Shown here in pieces: positions 11,505-23,200 of a DNA stretch of 64,000 bases. Positions within the stretch are counted from its first letter, which is position 1; every line of letters begins with the position of its first letter. Under the pieces are notes generated by a model that did no database searches, was not told the DNA's origin, and saw only the letters and a program-made list of their open reading frames with translations. Location: positions 62,001 to 126,000 of the forward strand of contig JAWPHD010005600.1 in assembly GCA_037043455.1 (NCBI GenBank), in the 5' to 3' direction. The position numbers and the translations under genes are program-made. This DNA is from Cyrtodaria siliqua (taxonomy: Eukaryota > Mollusca > Bivalvia > Adapedonta > Hiatellidae).

Positions 11505-12077
11505 CTAATCTTCCAATACTTCTAATAATTGTAGATGACAGGATTTGCCCTTCATAAATCCAAACTGGTCTGTCGAAAATAGATTGTTACTTTTCATATG
11601 GTCTATAATATTCTTTTTGATGATATTTTGCATTAAATTTGAGAAAATAGGTCTATAGTTTTCTGGAGATTGTTTATTTCCTGATTTATAATTTCGTGTT
11701 ATATTTGCGATTTTCCAGGAGCTTGGTACTTTCGATTCATCTAATGACTTCGTGAATATTTTTGTTAATGGCTTTGTTAATTCATTTTTACATTCAACTA
11801 TCACTTTGGGGTGTATAGCATCTGTGCCAGCTGATTTATTTGGTTTTAATTCCTTAATTTCTAACAGGACATCGTTTTCTGTTATGATTATGTTGTCAAG
11901 CATAGATTTAACTCTTCTTGGAGGGAAAGCTGGGTTGTCATTTGGTTCGTTGTGTTTGAAACAACCGGCAAAGTATTTATTAAAAACATTTGCTCTCTCT
12001 TGGTCATCTGTGACTATGTTCCCATTTTGGTCAATTAATTGTCCTATTGTAGTTTTTTTTACCTTACGTATTTCCAA
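11505..12077 (-). pseudogene. LINE ORF2, 5' part of reverse transcriptase
   Basis: A 190-residue frame with KELKPNKSAGTDAIHPKVI, PSSWKIANI, SPENYRPI and FGFMKGKSC, which are RT motifs 0 to 2a of the Jockey/CR1 group. It ends at a stop before the catalytic box, which continues in another frame downstream. Confidence 0.88.
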
Positions 12078-12169
12078 AATAATTTATTGTCGCTATTTAT
12101 TCGAGTTGCAAGGTCTTTTTCATAGTTATACTTTGCTAGTTTTAGTGCATACGTAGCTTTGTTCCTAGC

Positions 12170-12900
12170 GGTTTTGTATTTTTAAAATTTGAATGCTTTT
12201 TGCAATAAAGGTATTTTTTCCAGGATTGTTTCTTGTCTGTTTTTTTGTGTCTCTATCTATGTATGAAAGATTATTATGCTGCCTGGGAGCTCATGTGCTC
12301 ACTGGTATATTTTTATCGATAATGTTATTGAGGTTATCGGCAAAGAATTGACATTTTTGTTATTTAATATACTCTCCCAATTTATAGAGTTGCAGCTTTC
12401 CCCCATTTGTCCATAGTTGCCTTTAAACATATTTGTTTTGATTGTTTTGCATTCTATCCTACTTGAATAGCAACGATAAAAGATCTGTAGCAGAATATGA
12501 TCACTCTTCCCTAGGCCAGGGATGTAATCTATTTTATCTTTCATGTTCTCTTCGTTAGTAAAAACTAGGTCTGACAGAGGACGTGTTACTTTCCCAATAT
12601 CATGTTGCTTGTATCACATGTTGTGTTAAAAAATTGTCTCTGACCATTTCAAGGAAAATACTTGCTGGATGATGGATGATTTTTCATTGTTAATCCAGTT
12701 AATTTTTTTAACATTAAAATCACCTAAAACGCACAGATGAGAGCAACCCACCGACCATGCTTCCTGTAATATGTGCCCAAGGTCAAAGATAGATTCGACC
12801 GTTGGGTTTGGGCTTCTATTTACAGCCCACTAATAAATTGCCGTTTTTTTCTAATTTGATTTTGATCCAAACTGATTCGATTGTATCCCTTTCTATGTTA
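12170..12900 (-). pseudogene. LINE endonuclease remnant
   Basis: About 12460-12544 encodes DYIPGLGKSDHILLQ, where GxSDH is the conserved C-terminal motif of AP-type LINE endonucleases. The surrounding minus-strand frames are broken by stops. ORF2 thus runs from endonuclease (here) to RT (lower coordinates). Confidence 0.7.
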
Positions 12901-12938
12901 ATAGTTGCTGTTGCCTACCGTCTCTAATTATTGCGTTT

Positions 12939-13700
12939 TTATTTGTATACCTGGCTGTTGCATTCCTGTAGGAGTTCTTTCCTTTCTTCCCTTTGTTTTG
13001 GAGTATAATCGGCTGCCATTATTACTCCATTTAGAAAGCTATTTTTTTTTATATGTTTTGATTCAGTTAAAATTTCTCTTTTTTGTTTTTTAGAATCTAA
13101 CACTAGCTTAAATGGTCTAGTTTTATTTATAGCCTTGCTTCCTACCCTAAACCCTACTTTTATATTTTTTTCAAACCCCAGTGCGTTGACGATCTGGTCA
13201 ATATTATTTTGGACTTCTGGTTTCCTTTGTTCCGAATTGTCATTCTTACTGTCGGGTAGATTGTAGATCATAATGTTTTTACCTCTATTTTTTCTATCTT
13301 CGTTTTCTTTTATTCTGAAATGAATCTGTTGCGTTACATTGTCTTGTATTTTTTAAATATTGGTTCTTTAATGTTTTGTGTTTTCTCTTGTACTTTGTTT
13401 TCTCTTTTTGTATTTATGTTGGATAAGTCGTCTTCAATTTTGGAAAGTCTTTGTTTATTTGTTGATTTTAGTTCGTTTATAGAGCCCTCTAATCGCTGAA
13501 GAGTTGGTAATGTATATTTGCACGTTGGACAAGTCCATGTCAAGTCGAGACTGGGGTCACAGATCAATTTGTACTGTTCAATAGTTACATGTGTATATTA
13601 TATGTGTACAAGAGATATAGAAAATCAGGCCACAGTGTATACATGTAAGGCATGGTGTAGTTGGATCGATTTTATTTTCATATTGTGGACATACATCACT
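12939..13700 (-). pseudogene. LINE ORF1 remnant with PHD-like and coiled-coil segments
   Basis: Three minus-strand frames: 13578 onward (CPQYENKI, CLTCIHCGLIFYISC), 13334-13567 (WTCPTCKYTLPTLQRLEGSI then a charged helix) and 12939-13271 (YNLPDSKNDN, NALGFEKNIKVGFRVG). Paired cysteines followed by a coiled coil and an RNA-binding-like region are usual for ORF1 of CR1/L2 elements. All are truncated. Confidence 0.68.
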
Positions 13701-14950
13701 ATCTGCAGTAGTCATATATGTAGTTATATATGTAATCATAAATGTAGTCATATATGTAGTCAAACATGTAGTCATATATGTAGTTATATATATAGTAATA
13801 TATATAGTCATATATGTAGTCATTTGTGGATAGATCTATATGTAAATATATTTAGTTATGTAGTTATTTATGTAGTCACATATATTGTAGTTATATATGT
13901 AGTTTTATATGTTGTCACATATATACATAACTACATACATTGTAGTTATATACATAGTTATATATGTAGTTATATATGTAATAATAAATGCAGCTATATT
14001 CATAGTTATTTAAGAAGTAATATCAGTAGTTATATATGTAGTCCTAAATATGGACATATATGTAGTCATGCATGTAGTCGTATATGTACTTATGTATGTA
14101 TTTATATATGTAGTCACATATATAGAAATATATATAGTCATACACATAGTCATATATGTAGATATATATGTAGTCATACAGGTAGTCATATACATAGTCA
14201 AAAATGAAGTCATATATGTAGTTATCTATGTTTTCATTATGTAGTGAAAACATATAGTCATATATGTAGTCATATGTGGATAGATATTGTAGTTATATAT
14301 GTAGTTATATACGTAGTTATATATGTAATCATAAATGTAGTTATATTCGTTGTTATTTAAGTAGTCATATCTGTAGTTATATATGAAGTCCTAAATATGG
14401 ACATATATGTAGTCATGCATGTAGTCGTATATGTACTTATGTATTTATGTATGTATTTATATATATAGTAATATATGTAGTCAAATATGTAGTTATATAT
14501 GTTGTCATATATGTAGTTGTATATGGTATATGTAGTTATATATATAGTTATATGTAGTCATATATGTAGTTATATATGTAGTCATATATATAGTTATATG
14601 TAGTTATATATGTAGTCTTATATATAGTTATATGTAGTCATATATGTAGTTATAAGTAGTCATATATGTAATTATATATCATATATGTAGTTATACATGT
14701 AGTCATATATGTAGTTATACATGTAGTAATATATGTAGTTATATATGTTATCATATATATAGTTATATGTAGTCATATGTAGTCATATATGTAGTTATAA
14801 GTAGTCATATATGTAATTATATATCATATATGTAGTTATATATGTAGTTATACATGTAGTCATATAAGTAGTTATACATGTAGTCATATATGTAGTTATA
14901 TATGTTATGTAGTTATATGTAGTTATATATGTAGTCATAAATGTAGTTTG
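13700..14950. repeat. ATATGTAGTCAT minisatellite, about 1.25 kb
   Basis: Tandem units of about 10-14 bp built on CATATATGTAGT, with frequent T/C and length variants. Frames across it encode only Y/V/I or T/Y/M/I repeats (for example TTYMTIYIT) and are not genes. It starts where the LINE 5' end stops. Confidence 0.95.
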
Positions 14951-15181
14951 CTGGAAAAGAATTGAAAAACAACAAGCAGTTTACGTTTACATTTATTTAT
15001 GACAAAACAACAATGATGATGTTGATAATGATTTATGAATTTTCAAATTATATAACATAAGATACAACATGAACACAAGTCTGTGTTTGCTACAATTTAT
15101 AGACAATAAAATCCAAACAAACACTGCGTACACAAACACTACTGCGTGCACAAACACTCCGTACATGCTTGTTTGTTATAG

Positions 15182-15540
15182 TTTTAAAGTAACTATCCCA
15201 CCAACAACTGCCAAACTTTACAACATGTACACCGTTTCTAAGCCGACTGATGACAAGGTATATATACATTTGCATATTTTGAGAATCCAAACTCTATAGA
15301 CAAAATATAAAGACTTGAATCAGCTAAGCCAAACCCCAAAACTGGAGCGTCGAATTAAGAGTTACCAACTCATTATTTGTTTTATGCATTTTCAATCACG
15401 GATATTTTACAAACCCGTGAATTAACTGATACTTTTACTTGGCACATATTCATTATTATATACCTGAACACCTGGACAGAGTTTTGTCTAAGGGTTTTAA
15501 AGTGTAATTTTGCCGTTAGTTGGCGGGTTAATTTCTTTTT
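15182..15540 (+). mobile_element. MITE family M1, full copy
   Basis: The element starts TTTAAAGTAACTATCCCACC and ends TTGGCGGGTTAATTTCTTT. These ends form imperfect inverted repeats. Internal landmarks GAGAATCCAAACTCTATAGA, AAACCCCAAAACT and GTGTAATTTTGCCGTTA recur in copies at 32711-33080, 60443-61013 and, partly, 16430-16645. About 360 bp, non-coding. Confidence 0.88.
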
Positions 15541-15584
15541 GGCAGACTGGCAGTAGACTATTTCACCACTAAAGAAACACAATG

Positions 15585-16262
15585 TTGGTCATTCTTAATT
15601 TCTCATATACTTCATTACACATTATTTTGGCATATTCTTATTGTTCATTACAATGCATTCTTAATTTCTCATATACTTTATTACACATTATTTTGGCATA
15701 TTCTTATTGTTCATTACAATGTATTCTTAATTTCTCATATACTTCATTACACATTATTTTGGCATATTCTTATTGTTCATTACAATGCATTCTTAATTTC
15801 TCATATACTTCATTACACATTATTTTGGCATATTCTTATTGGTCATTACAATGCATTCTTAATTTCTCATAAACTTCATTACACATTATTTTGGCATATT
15901 CTTATTGTTCATTACAATGCATTCTTAATTTCTCATATACTTCATTACACATTATTTTGGCATATTCTTATTGTTCATTACAATGCATTCTTAATTTCTC
16001 ATATACTTCATTACACATTATTTTGGCATATTCTTATTGTTCATTACGATGCATTCTTAATTTCTCATATACTTCATTACACATTATTTTGGCATATTCT
16101 TATTGTTCATTACAATGCATTCTTAATTTCTCATAGACTTCATTACACATTATTTTGGCATATTCTTATTGTTCATTACAATGCATTCTTAATTTTTCAT
16201 ATACTTCATTACACACTATTTTGGCATATTCTTATTGTTCCTTACAATGCATTCTTAATTTA
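15585..16262 (+). repeat. 66-bp satellite, about ten copies
   Basis: Units of 66 bp read TGCATTCTTAATTTCTCATA, TACTTCATTACACATT, ATTTTGGCATATTCTTATTG, then TTCATTACAA. They are almost identical, with one or two base changes per copy. Because 66 is divisible by three, a frame stays open across several units (22-residue repeat CILNFSYTSLHIILAYSYCS plus two residues). One copy has a stop (AAACTTC variant), and there is no start or promoter context, so it is not called as a gene. An M1 MITE lies on the left and an M1 fragment on the right. Confidence 0.96.
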
Positions 16263-16359
16263 ATAAACCCTAAGGTAAAAAAAGAAAAGATACATATTCC
16301 ATTATATTCCCCATTAATGATATATACATGCTGCTATAAAGTAAAACGACATTGATCGA

Positions 16360-16433
16360 CATTGTAAACATGCTTAATGGCACACCTTGCAACATGGGAT
16401 AAAAACTTCAAGATTGCTGTGTGTCCCTTAAAG
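16360..16433. mobile_element. MITE family M2, right-end fragment
   Basis: AACTTCAAGATTGCTGTGTG followed by TCCCTTAAAG matches the right terminus of the elements at 31719-32047 and 49815-50137. Only about 70 bp remain. Confidence 0.6.
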
Positions 16434-16645
16434 GAATTAACCCACCAAATAACGGCAAAATTACACTATAACACCGTTTATCAAAACTCTGTCCAAGTCT
16501 TCAGGTCATAATAATGTATATGTGCCGATTAAAAGCAAAGGTAAATTCAAGGGTTATTAAAAATATCCGTCATTAAATATGCGTAAAATGAATTATGTGT
16601 TGGTAGCTTAATTCGATGCTCCAGTTTAGGGGTTTAGCCTGGCCG
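16430..16645 (-). mobile_element. MITE family M1, partial inverted copy
   Basis: Begins AATTAACCCACCAAATAACG and contains AAAATTACACTATAACACCG and TAGGGGTTTAGCCTGGCC. This is the reverse complement of the right half of the copy at 15182-15540. The left half is missing. Confidence 0.8.
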
Positions 16646-16784
16646 GAAAAACATGAAAGTTATATATAATTCGTCGTCAGTACTATGCTTTTTGCCCATG
16701 GAAATGTTTTGTAGGATCTATTAATTTCCAATTTCATGTTTCTACTCCACATATCTGTATGATACCATTCCTTCTTTCAGAAGA

Positions 16785-16790
16785 TTTATT
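16785..16790 (-). promoter_or_regulatory. Possible ACTL6A polyadenylation signal
   Basis: TTTATT on the plus strand, AATAAA in the sense of ACTL6A, about 340 bp past its stop codon. It is the first canonical hexamer noticed downstream. Not verified by transcript ends. Confidence 0.4.
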
Positions 16791-16979
16791 CATCTTTAAT
16801 TGTACATTATATACGTTTTTATAATAAGAAAATGTCAAAATTCCCATAACATTTACCAAAACACGAATAAAACAAAGCTGTTCTATTAAATGCTGTCCAC
16901 TCTTTGGACCTCTTGTTAATACAACCATGCAGAATAATTCATAATTATGACTGTAATCATAATCACCCTTAAGGTCACT

Positions 16980-17065
16980 GCAGCAATGCAGCATTGTATA
17001 ACATACTGTACCAGCACTGCAGCACTGAAGCACTGTATAACATAATGTACCAGCACTGCAGCACA
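16980..17065. repeat. Short tandem duplication in the ACTL6A 3' untranslated region
   Basis: The block with CACTGTATAACATA, TGTACCAGCACTGCAGCAC occurs twice, with about a 50-bp period, directly after the ACTL6A stop codon in transcript sense. Confidence 0.75.
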
Positions 17066-17130
17066 GCCTAAGTTATTTCATTTATAGTGTCATCCCACCA
17101 GGAGTATATTATGAGGTGCAGCTTAGTTGC

Positions 17131-17210
17131 TCACGGACACTTCCTCTCAATACAGTTCTTACCACCCTCCTCATATTCTTGTTTGGAGATCCACATCTGC
17201 TGAATGAACC
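17131..17210 (-). CDS. ACTL6A: ACTL6A coding exon 13 (last), with a one-base deficit
   Basis: Acceptor TTTTGCAG at 17211-17218. Encodes [20 protein letters not shown] then KCP and the TGA at 17131-17133. Exon 12 ends in phase 0, so this exon should begin GGT TCA TTC then CAG CAG ATG. One C is absent after TTC, between 17202 and 17201, leaving 80 instead of 81 bases and shifting the frame. All downstream codons are intact in the expected frame. This is probably an assembly error, or else a recent mutation. Confidence 0.93.
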
Positions 17211-20200
17211 CTGCAAAATAGGTAGATAATCAGTCAAGATCTGAGTATGAACATAGGCAGATAATCAGTCAATATCCAAGCAAGAACATAGGCAGATAAT
17301 CAGTCAATATCCAAGCATGAACAATGGCAGATAATCAGTCAATATCCAAGCAAGAACAATGGCAGATAATCAGTCAATATCCAAGCATGAACAATGGCAG
17401 ATAATCAGTCAATATCCAAGCATGAACAATGGCAGATAATCAGTCAATATCCAAGCAAGAACATAGGCAGATAATCAGTCAATATCCAAGCAAGAACATA
17501 GGCAGATAATCAGTCAATATCCAAGCAAGAACAATGGCAGATAATCAGTCAATATCCAAGCAAGAACAATGGCAGATAATCAGTCAATATCCAAGCAAGA
17601 ACATAGGCAGATAATCAGTCAATATCCAAGCAAGAACAATGGCAGATAATCAGTCAATATCCAAGCAAGAACATAGGCAGATAATCAATCAATATCCAAG
17701 CAGGAACAATGGCAGATAATCAGTCAATATCCAAGCAAGAACAATGGCAGATAATCAGTCAATATCCAAGCATGAACAATGGCAGATAATCAGTCAATAT
17801 CCAAGCATGAACAATGGCAGATAATCAGTCAATATCCAAGCAAGAACATAGGCAGATAATCAGTCAATATCCAAGCAAGAACAATGGCAGATAATCAGTC
17901 AATATCCAAGCAAGAACAATGACAGATAATCAGTCAATATCCAAGCAAGAACATAGGCAGATAATCAGTCAATATCCAAGCATGAACAATGGCAGATAAT
18001 CAGTCAATATCCAAGCATGAACAATGGCAGATAATCAGTCAATATCCAAGCATGAACAATGGCAGATAATCAGCCAAGATCTGAGTATGAACATAGGCAG
18101 ATCCAAGTATGAACATTTGAATTAATGTATTTTATGTTTCTTACCCAACCATTCGTCCAGGTTTCAAGTTTCAATGGAGATCAGTCAACATTCAACAACA
18201 AAGACATATCATTTTTTGTATACACAATGAAGATACCATTTTCAATATTTCATAATTCTTACCCAACCAGTCAATGTTTCAATAAAGATATTTTTCTTTT
18301 TGAACTGAGCCCATGTTTCAACTTTGCAAATAAAAGCACTGAAAGTGCACACCTCAATGAACATTGTGGCCAAGCGTTAAGCAGTTTTCGAGAAGGGACC
18401 TTTTTTGTGACGCTGCTTAATGACGATGCACTACAGGTTATGAATGGATGAAATGCCTTAATATATTCCCATAATTATAGCATTTGGTAGGGGTGTAAAG
18501 ATTCCAAGGGGTGGCAAATACGATAATATCACGAATACAGGGGGATGAATACGATACATATCACAAAGAAGAACAAAAACACAGAATAGTACTTAATCTA
18601 AAGGTGGTTGTTAACTCACAGGTTACTCAGTCTTAGTAAATTTTAAACAGTAATAAACATAAATTGAAGCAGTTCAAAAAATATTTTCTTCAAAAAGATG
18701 AGCATATCAATGAGCATATCAAGGTCTATCAACATCTCTGATTTAAGGGCTGCCCTTAACTTAATACAGAGAAAATAATGTTTTCGGGACATGCTTTCAA
18801 ATGTCTTTTATTAGATTTTATAATAAATTATATCAATAAATCCAGGTTGCTAATCTCAAAATGTTATTGAAAACATTTACAAATATCGGAATGTGAAGGT
18901 TCGCTTTTATAGGCAGTGAAGATTGACGAAATAAACAACCTGACGTATAACATATGTATACTGTGACAGAAACAACACACTATTCTTTAAATACATGAAA
19001 GTTGGCTTTATTTTGAGATATGGTTAGTATTGGACTATTGGTTACACAAGTATTGAAAATATTCAAATAACAGTGCAGCAATTACAATATGGGACATTTT
19101 CGATTCATCTAATATTCGAGTGTATCATTACACCTCTAGCATTTGTACAGGAGCGATTTAACTGAAGTCTTCTTTTGATAAAAATAAGTTTGACAGAAAT
19201 AAATAAATAAGGAAATAATAATCATTTAAGCTGGAAAGGACGTAGTGATGAGATTTTTTTTAAATTCATATTTAAAGCTTCTTTGGTATAATTTAGATAC
19301 AAAATTATCAAGAAAAAGGCTAGGTCACCACACTTCTAACTTCAAAATTTCACTAAAAAGAGGAAAAATATAGTCACTGAACATTTTCACAATTGTTTTC
19401 ATAACATTACGTTTATTGAAATATAACAATTAATTTTCGATTGCATATATACATATCTTTCAAATCATACAAACACAGTTGTACTCCTCATTCGTCTTTT
19501 TACTTTAAAAAGCAAACATATATGGACCGTACCCCACATACTTTTCTTTTTACCGAAAAATTAATTATAAAAGATAAAAAATTATGTTCTAATGATCAAC
19601 TTTTTTTAAAACTTGTGTATGTCAAGGTCCTATGACATTTCTTTCAAAACAAGTAAAAAAATATATAGGTCACCAGGCTTCTAATGATTTTTTATTAATA
19701 ATTCTTTGAATTACACCTATTTTGGAGTTATTTTGACATTTTCAATGTAAAATACTGTACACACAATATTGACATGGAGATCGAAAATAAAATTAGCTCA
19801 GTATCTACTTTTATATATGTATTCCACTACTGAAAAGCAAAAATCTGATTTATTCTATAGCAAAAGGATACCCCCTATTTTGCTAACAAAAAATTATCAC
19901 AAATGACGGAAAAAATATGGGAAAAAAATATTTGCTTAAAATTTGGTATATTACCATCTTAAATCCTACATTATATCCATATCTACTAGAATGAAAAAAA
20001 TGAAACAATTCTGTTGTCAAATAAAACTATGATTTAAAAAATAAAATGTTTAGACTTGAAGATGTCAAAACTTGCCCAGCCAACATCCTTAAATGCCTCT
20101 TTTTTTTTAAAAAAAAACACCCTATCAAACAAAGTGAGATAAAAGAGTTTCAATGGTATACCTTAACGTAGAAAACATATTGGCCATTGGACCTCATATT

Positions 20201-23200
20201 TTACTTATGTTACACAGAAAACTAATACGAACCAAAGAAGCCAGGATCGATCCTCCAATCCAACTGCTGAACCTTCTCTCAGTGGATCCTGTCGCTGCTA
20301 TAATCTTCAGTCTCATACTCTAGAAAACAGAAAACAGAAAACATATTAACATATAATGTCAATCATGCTACAGAACCTTCTCTCAGTTGACCCTGTCCCT
20401 GATAATCTTCAGTCGCATACTCTAGAAAATAGAAAACATATTAAAACATATTAACATCTCTTATGTCAATCATGCTACTAGATCTAATCTCAGGGCTTCA
20501 GTCGCATACTCTATAAGACAAAAGGAAGAATATGGAAACATATTAAAGGGACCCGTTGACTGACACACTACACAAATCAGATCATTTGTTTTTATATGCT
20601 TTATGTTTAAGTTAAATAATCTGAAAATAAGTTTAAGATAATATCCCAGAAAGATCTGCCATTAATCTTTTTATGGCAGGAAAAATGATTTTCTTTTGGT
20701 AAGTATGGTAGAGATATGATACGTACCGGTGGTGTTTTGTTGCTGAGATCTCGATTGAGTCTATCTGTGAAACCATTGAGTAAGGTGTTCCCTCCACACA
20801 CAATCACACTACTGTATAAACTCTGAAATATTAAAAAGTTACATACAATATTAGCAAGCTGATAACCTACAAATGTACTTCACAGACATTTCAAGGGAAC
20901 GTAGTGACACAGCCAAACAAGCTATATCATTGAGAGTTCTGAAAAACCTTGGAAAAAGGTGAAATAATTATCAAAATTGGATGAAAAACAAAAAAGATAT
21001 GACCATTTGAAGGTTGTTCTAAAACGGATACGGGAGCCGCCATTTTGAGAGCTACATGTATAGGTCATTGTTCCAAATTATTATATATGGAATATTGAAA
21101 AAGATCATTTAAAGCAAAGAAAATCTCTACAACAGTCTTCGAAATTAGTTGGTAGCCCGAAGCCCGTGGTCAGAAAAAATAAAGTCGGGCATGTACATTT
21201 TGCAAGCTGACATGCCCGTCGGGCATGTTAAAAATTAGACGAAAATAAATGCCAAAATGTATCAGACCCAAAGTTAACGACTTGGCGTGTGAACTAATTT
21301 AAAAGTTGCTTTATTAAATATAGAATATTATGTCAGTGCCTTTTACTATCAAGTTTATTAGGCGAGGCTTAGAAAACGCAGAATGGCGAGGCTCTGCCGA
21401 GCCATTCTTCGTTTTCGTGCCGAGCCTAATAAACTTGATAGTAAAAGGCACTGACATAATATTCTATTTATCATGTAGATTATCCACATTTTCTGTATGA
21501 ATTACGATTATTACCTATTTCTCAGAATATTACGCTTATCGAGGACGCCGCCATGTTGTTGTTTTTTGTTTGTTTTATGACGTCAGGCAATGTTACGTGC
21601 ATGACGTCAGATAACGTTACGTACAATAAACGCCGAGGGATTCCGCATTGATTTGCTTTATTGGTCAACTTGCCTAATAAAGCAAAATTTAATAGGTCAC
21701 CCCTTTATTGGCAGAAAAGTGCATATCTGCATGATAAATGTTTATACATTGCCGGAAATGACTATCGGTTTCAGAACAGACTGGTTTTCAATTTTGTTAG
21801 CCGTTTTCGAACGAGATGGGGGATGAAGGAGCAATATTTAGTCAATACCGTGATGTAATCCCGACTGATAATGAACTGAAAATCATTTCCGGTTTAATTT
21901 GTAACCTACGATGAGCTTTCTTCGTTATTTCGAGGTAGTGAAACCCGGCAGACAAAGACGGCGGAGTAATGCAGATGTTAGTGAGTCAAAGAAATTTATG
22001 AAATAAACAGAGCCCGCAGGTTTCAAAATGACTGACAATAAAGTGTCAAAACAATCAAGTTCTTCATTTTATTTGTGATATTATTCTATAGAGAATGTTA
22101 CTTGTTACCTATGACAATATACATATTTGTCTAAATATAACTCAAATTAAACTTGAAAAAATTTGGGTCAGTAAAAATGTGTTCGGGATAGTAAATTTTT
22201 GCAAGTCACATGCCCGACAGGCTAGCAGCTCCAAACGTTTTTCGTGAAGACTGCTATAAGTGAATGAAAAATCCTTTAATTGTCATATAAAGTAGTATTG
22301 ACTTTAAGTATGCATATTTTTCATACAGTTGCTGTCATTTCTTTCCTATAAATCAATAAATATTCATATTTATAAATATTCCATATAGGGTCATTTAGAA
22401 CTGTGATGTTATAGCTCTCAAAATGGTAGCTTCCATATCCGTTTCAACAGAACCTTCAAATGATCATATCTTCTCTGTTTATCATTCGATTTTGATAATT
22501 TATTCACCCTTTTCCAAGTTTTTCAGACTCTCAATAATAACGCTTGTTTGGCTGTGTGGTTACATTCCCTTTAAACAGTCTCAGTAAGTGGAAGCTTCAG
22601 ACCTCTGCCTCACGTGGGTTCAAGCCCTGCCGGTGACATGTTTGATAGAAGTCTTAATCCTTCAGTTTATCTCCAGCTGATGAAGCTGTTCAAATACAAC
22701 ATTATCCAACTTTATCATCAGCATAAGGTATGTCCAAATCAGTGACATTTACACCGATTTTTTTAAATGAGAGAGTTGGCAAGTATGTAATGTCACTCTA
22801 TACTAAGGATAGTAAAGAGTAAGAGTAATACGAAACTTACCAAACTCTTAACTATAGATAAATGGGACAAACAAACACACAATAGTAACAGTATAATAAC
22901 CAGGGTTGAATAGTATAAGGTGCTAGGTGCAATGGGAAGCCCAGATTAACTGGTCAAATGATATAAATAAATGCAAAAGAAGACAGAAATTAGAAACCAA
23001 CTCATGCACATTATGGCCTATATGTTAAACATAGACCTATGAATAAGAGCAGACAAGCCTGCCATCCAATACATGAATGAGGCAGCCAGTCGGCTATCCA
23101 ACAAATGAAGAAGGACAGACGGACAAACAGACACTTACCGGTCGTATATCAATATCACACATTCCAACACTGGTAGTTATTACATGACCCACACTCAACA

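Larger units (their letters stand above)
10150..13700 (-). mobile_element. Decayed CR1/L2-like non-LTR retrotransposon
   Basis: Minus-strand remnants lie in the order expected of CR1/L2 elements. A cysteine-rich PHD-like piece and coiled-coil ORF1 come first (13.7-12.9 kb). Then an endonuclease remnant with GLGKSDH (about 12.5 kb), reverse transcriptase with PNKSAGTDAI, PENYRPI, FGFMKGKS and FADDT (12.1-11.2 kb), and the C-terminal tail VWNSLPDSIVQAPSVNAFKSRL (10.5-10.3 kb, given here only as landmark pieces VWNSLPDS and VNAFKSRL). Many stops and frameshifts make it inactive. Its 5' end merges into the minisatellite at 13.7 kb. The clade assignment rests on domain order and motifs, not on a phylogeny. 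Confidence 0.88.
20892..22572. mobile_element. Long-inverted-repeat element L1 with a nested element
   Basis: About 240 bp at 20892-21140 (AAGGGAACGTAGTGACACAG, CAAAATTGGATGAAAAAC, AACGGATACGGGAGCCGCCA) is found reversed at about 22230-22572 (TGGTAGCTTCCATATCCGTT, ACACAGCC reversed as GGCTGTGTGGT). A second, shorter element of the same family lies at 28330-29060. The arms flank a separate insertion, 21153-22225. No transposase recognised. Confidence 0.82.

Noticed and set aside
12939..13271. A host nucleic-acid-binding protein
   Set aside because: Position, orientation and motifs fit ORF1 of the decayed LINE.
13518..14253. Long frames rich in Cys/Tyr/Ile/Val or Thr/Tyr/Met
   Set aside because: They translate the ATATGTAGTC minisatellite and change composition by frame, as expected of simple repeats.
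15582..16355. Open frames of 96, 81 and 66 codons with a 22-residue repeat
   Set aside because: They are produced by the 66-bp satellite, whose length is divisible by three; no start context, splice sites or conservation support a protein.
13700..18085. CRISPR-like regular arrays
   Set aside because: The 66-bp and 35-bp units are contiguous with no unique spacers, and the genome is clearly eukaryotic.
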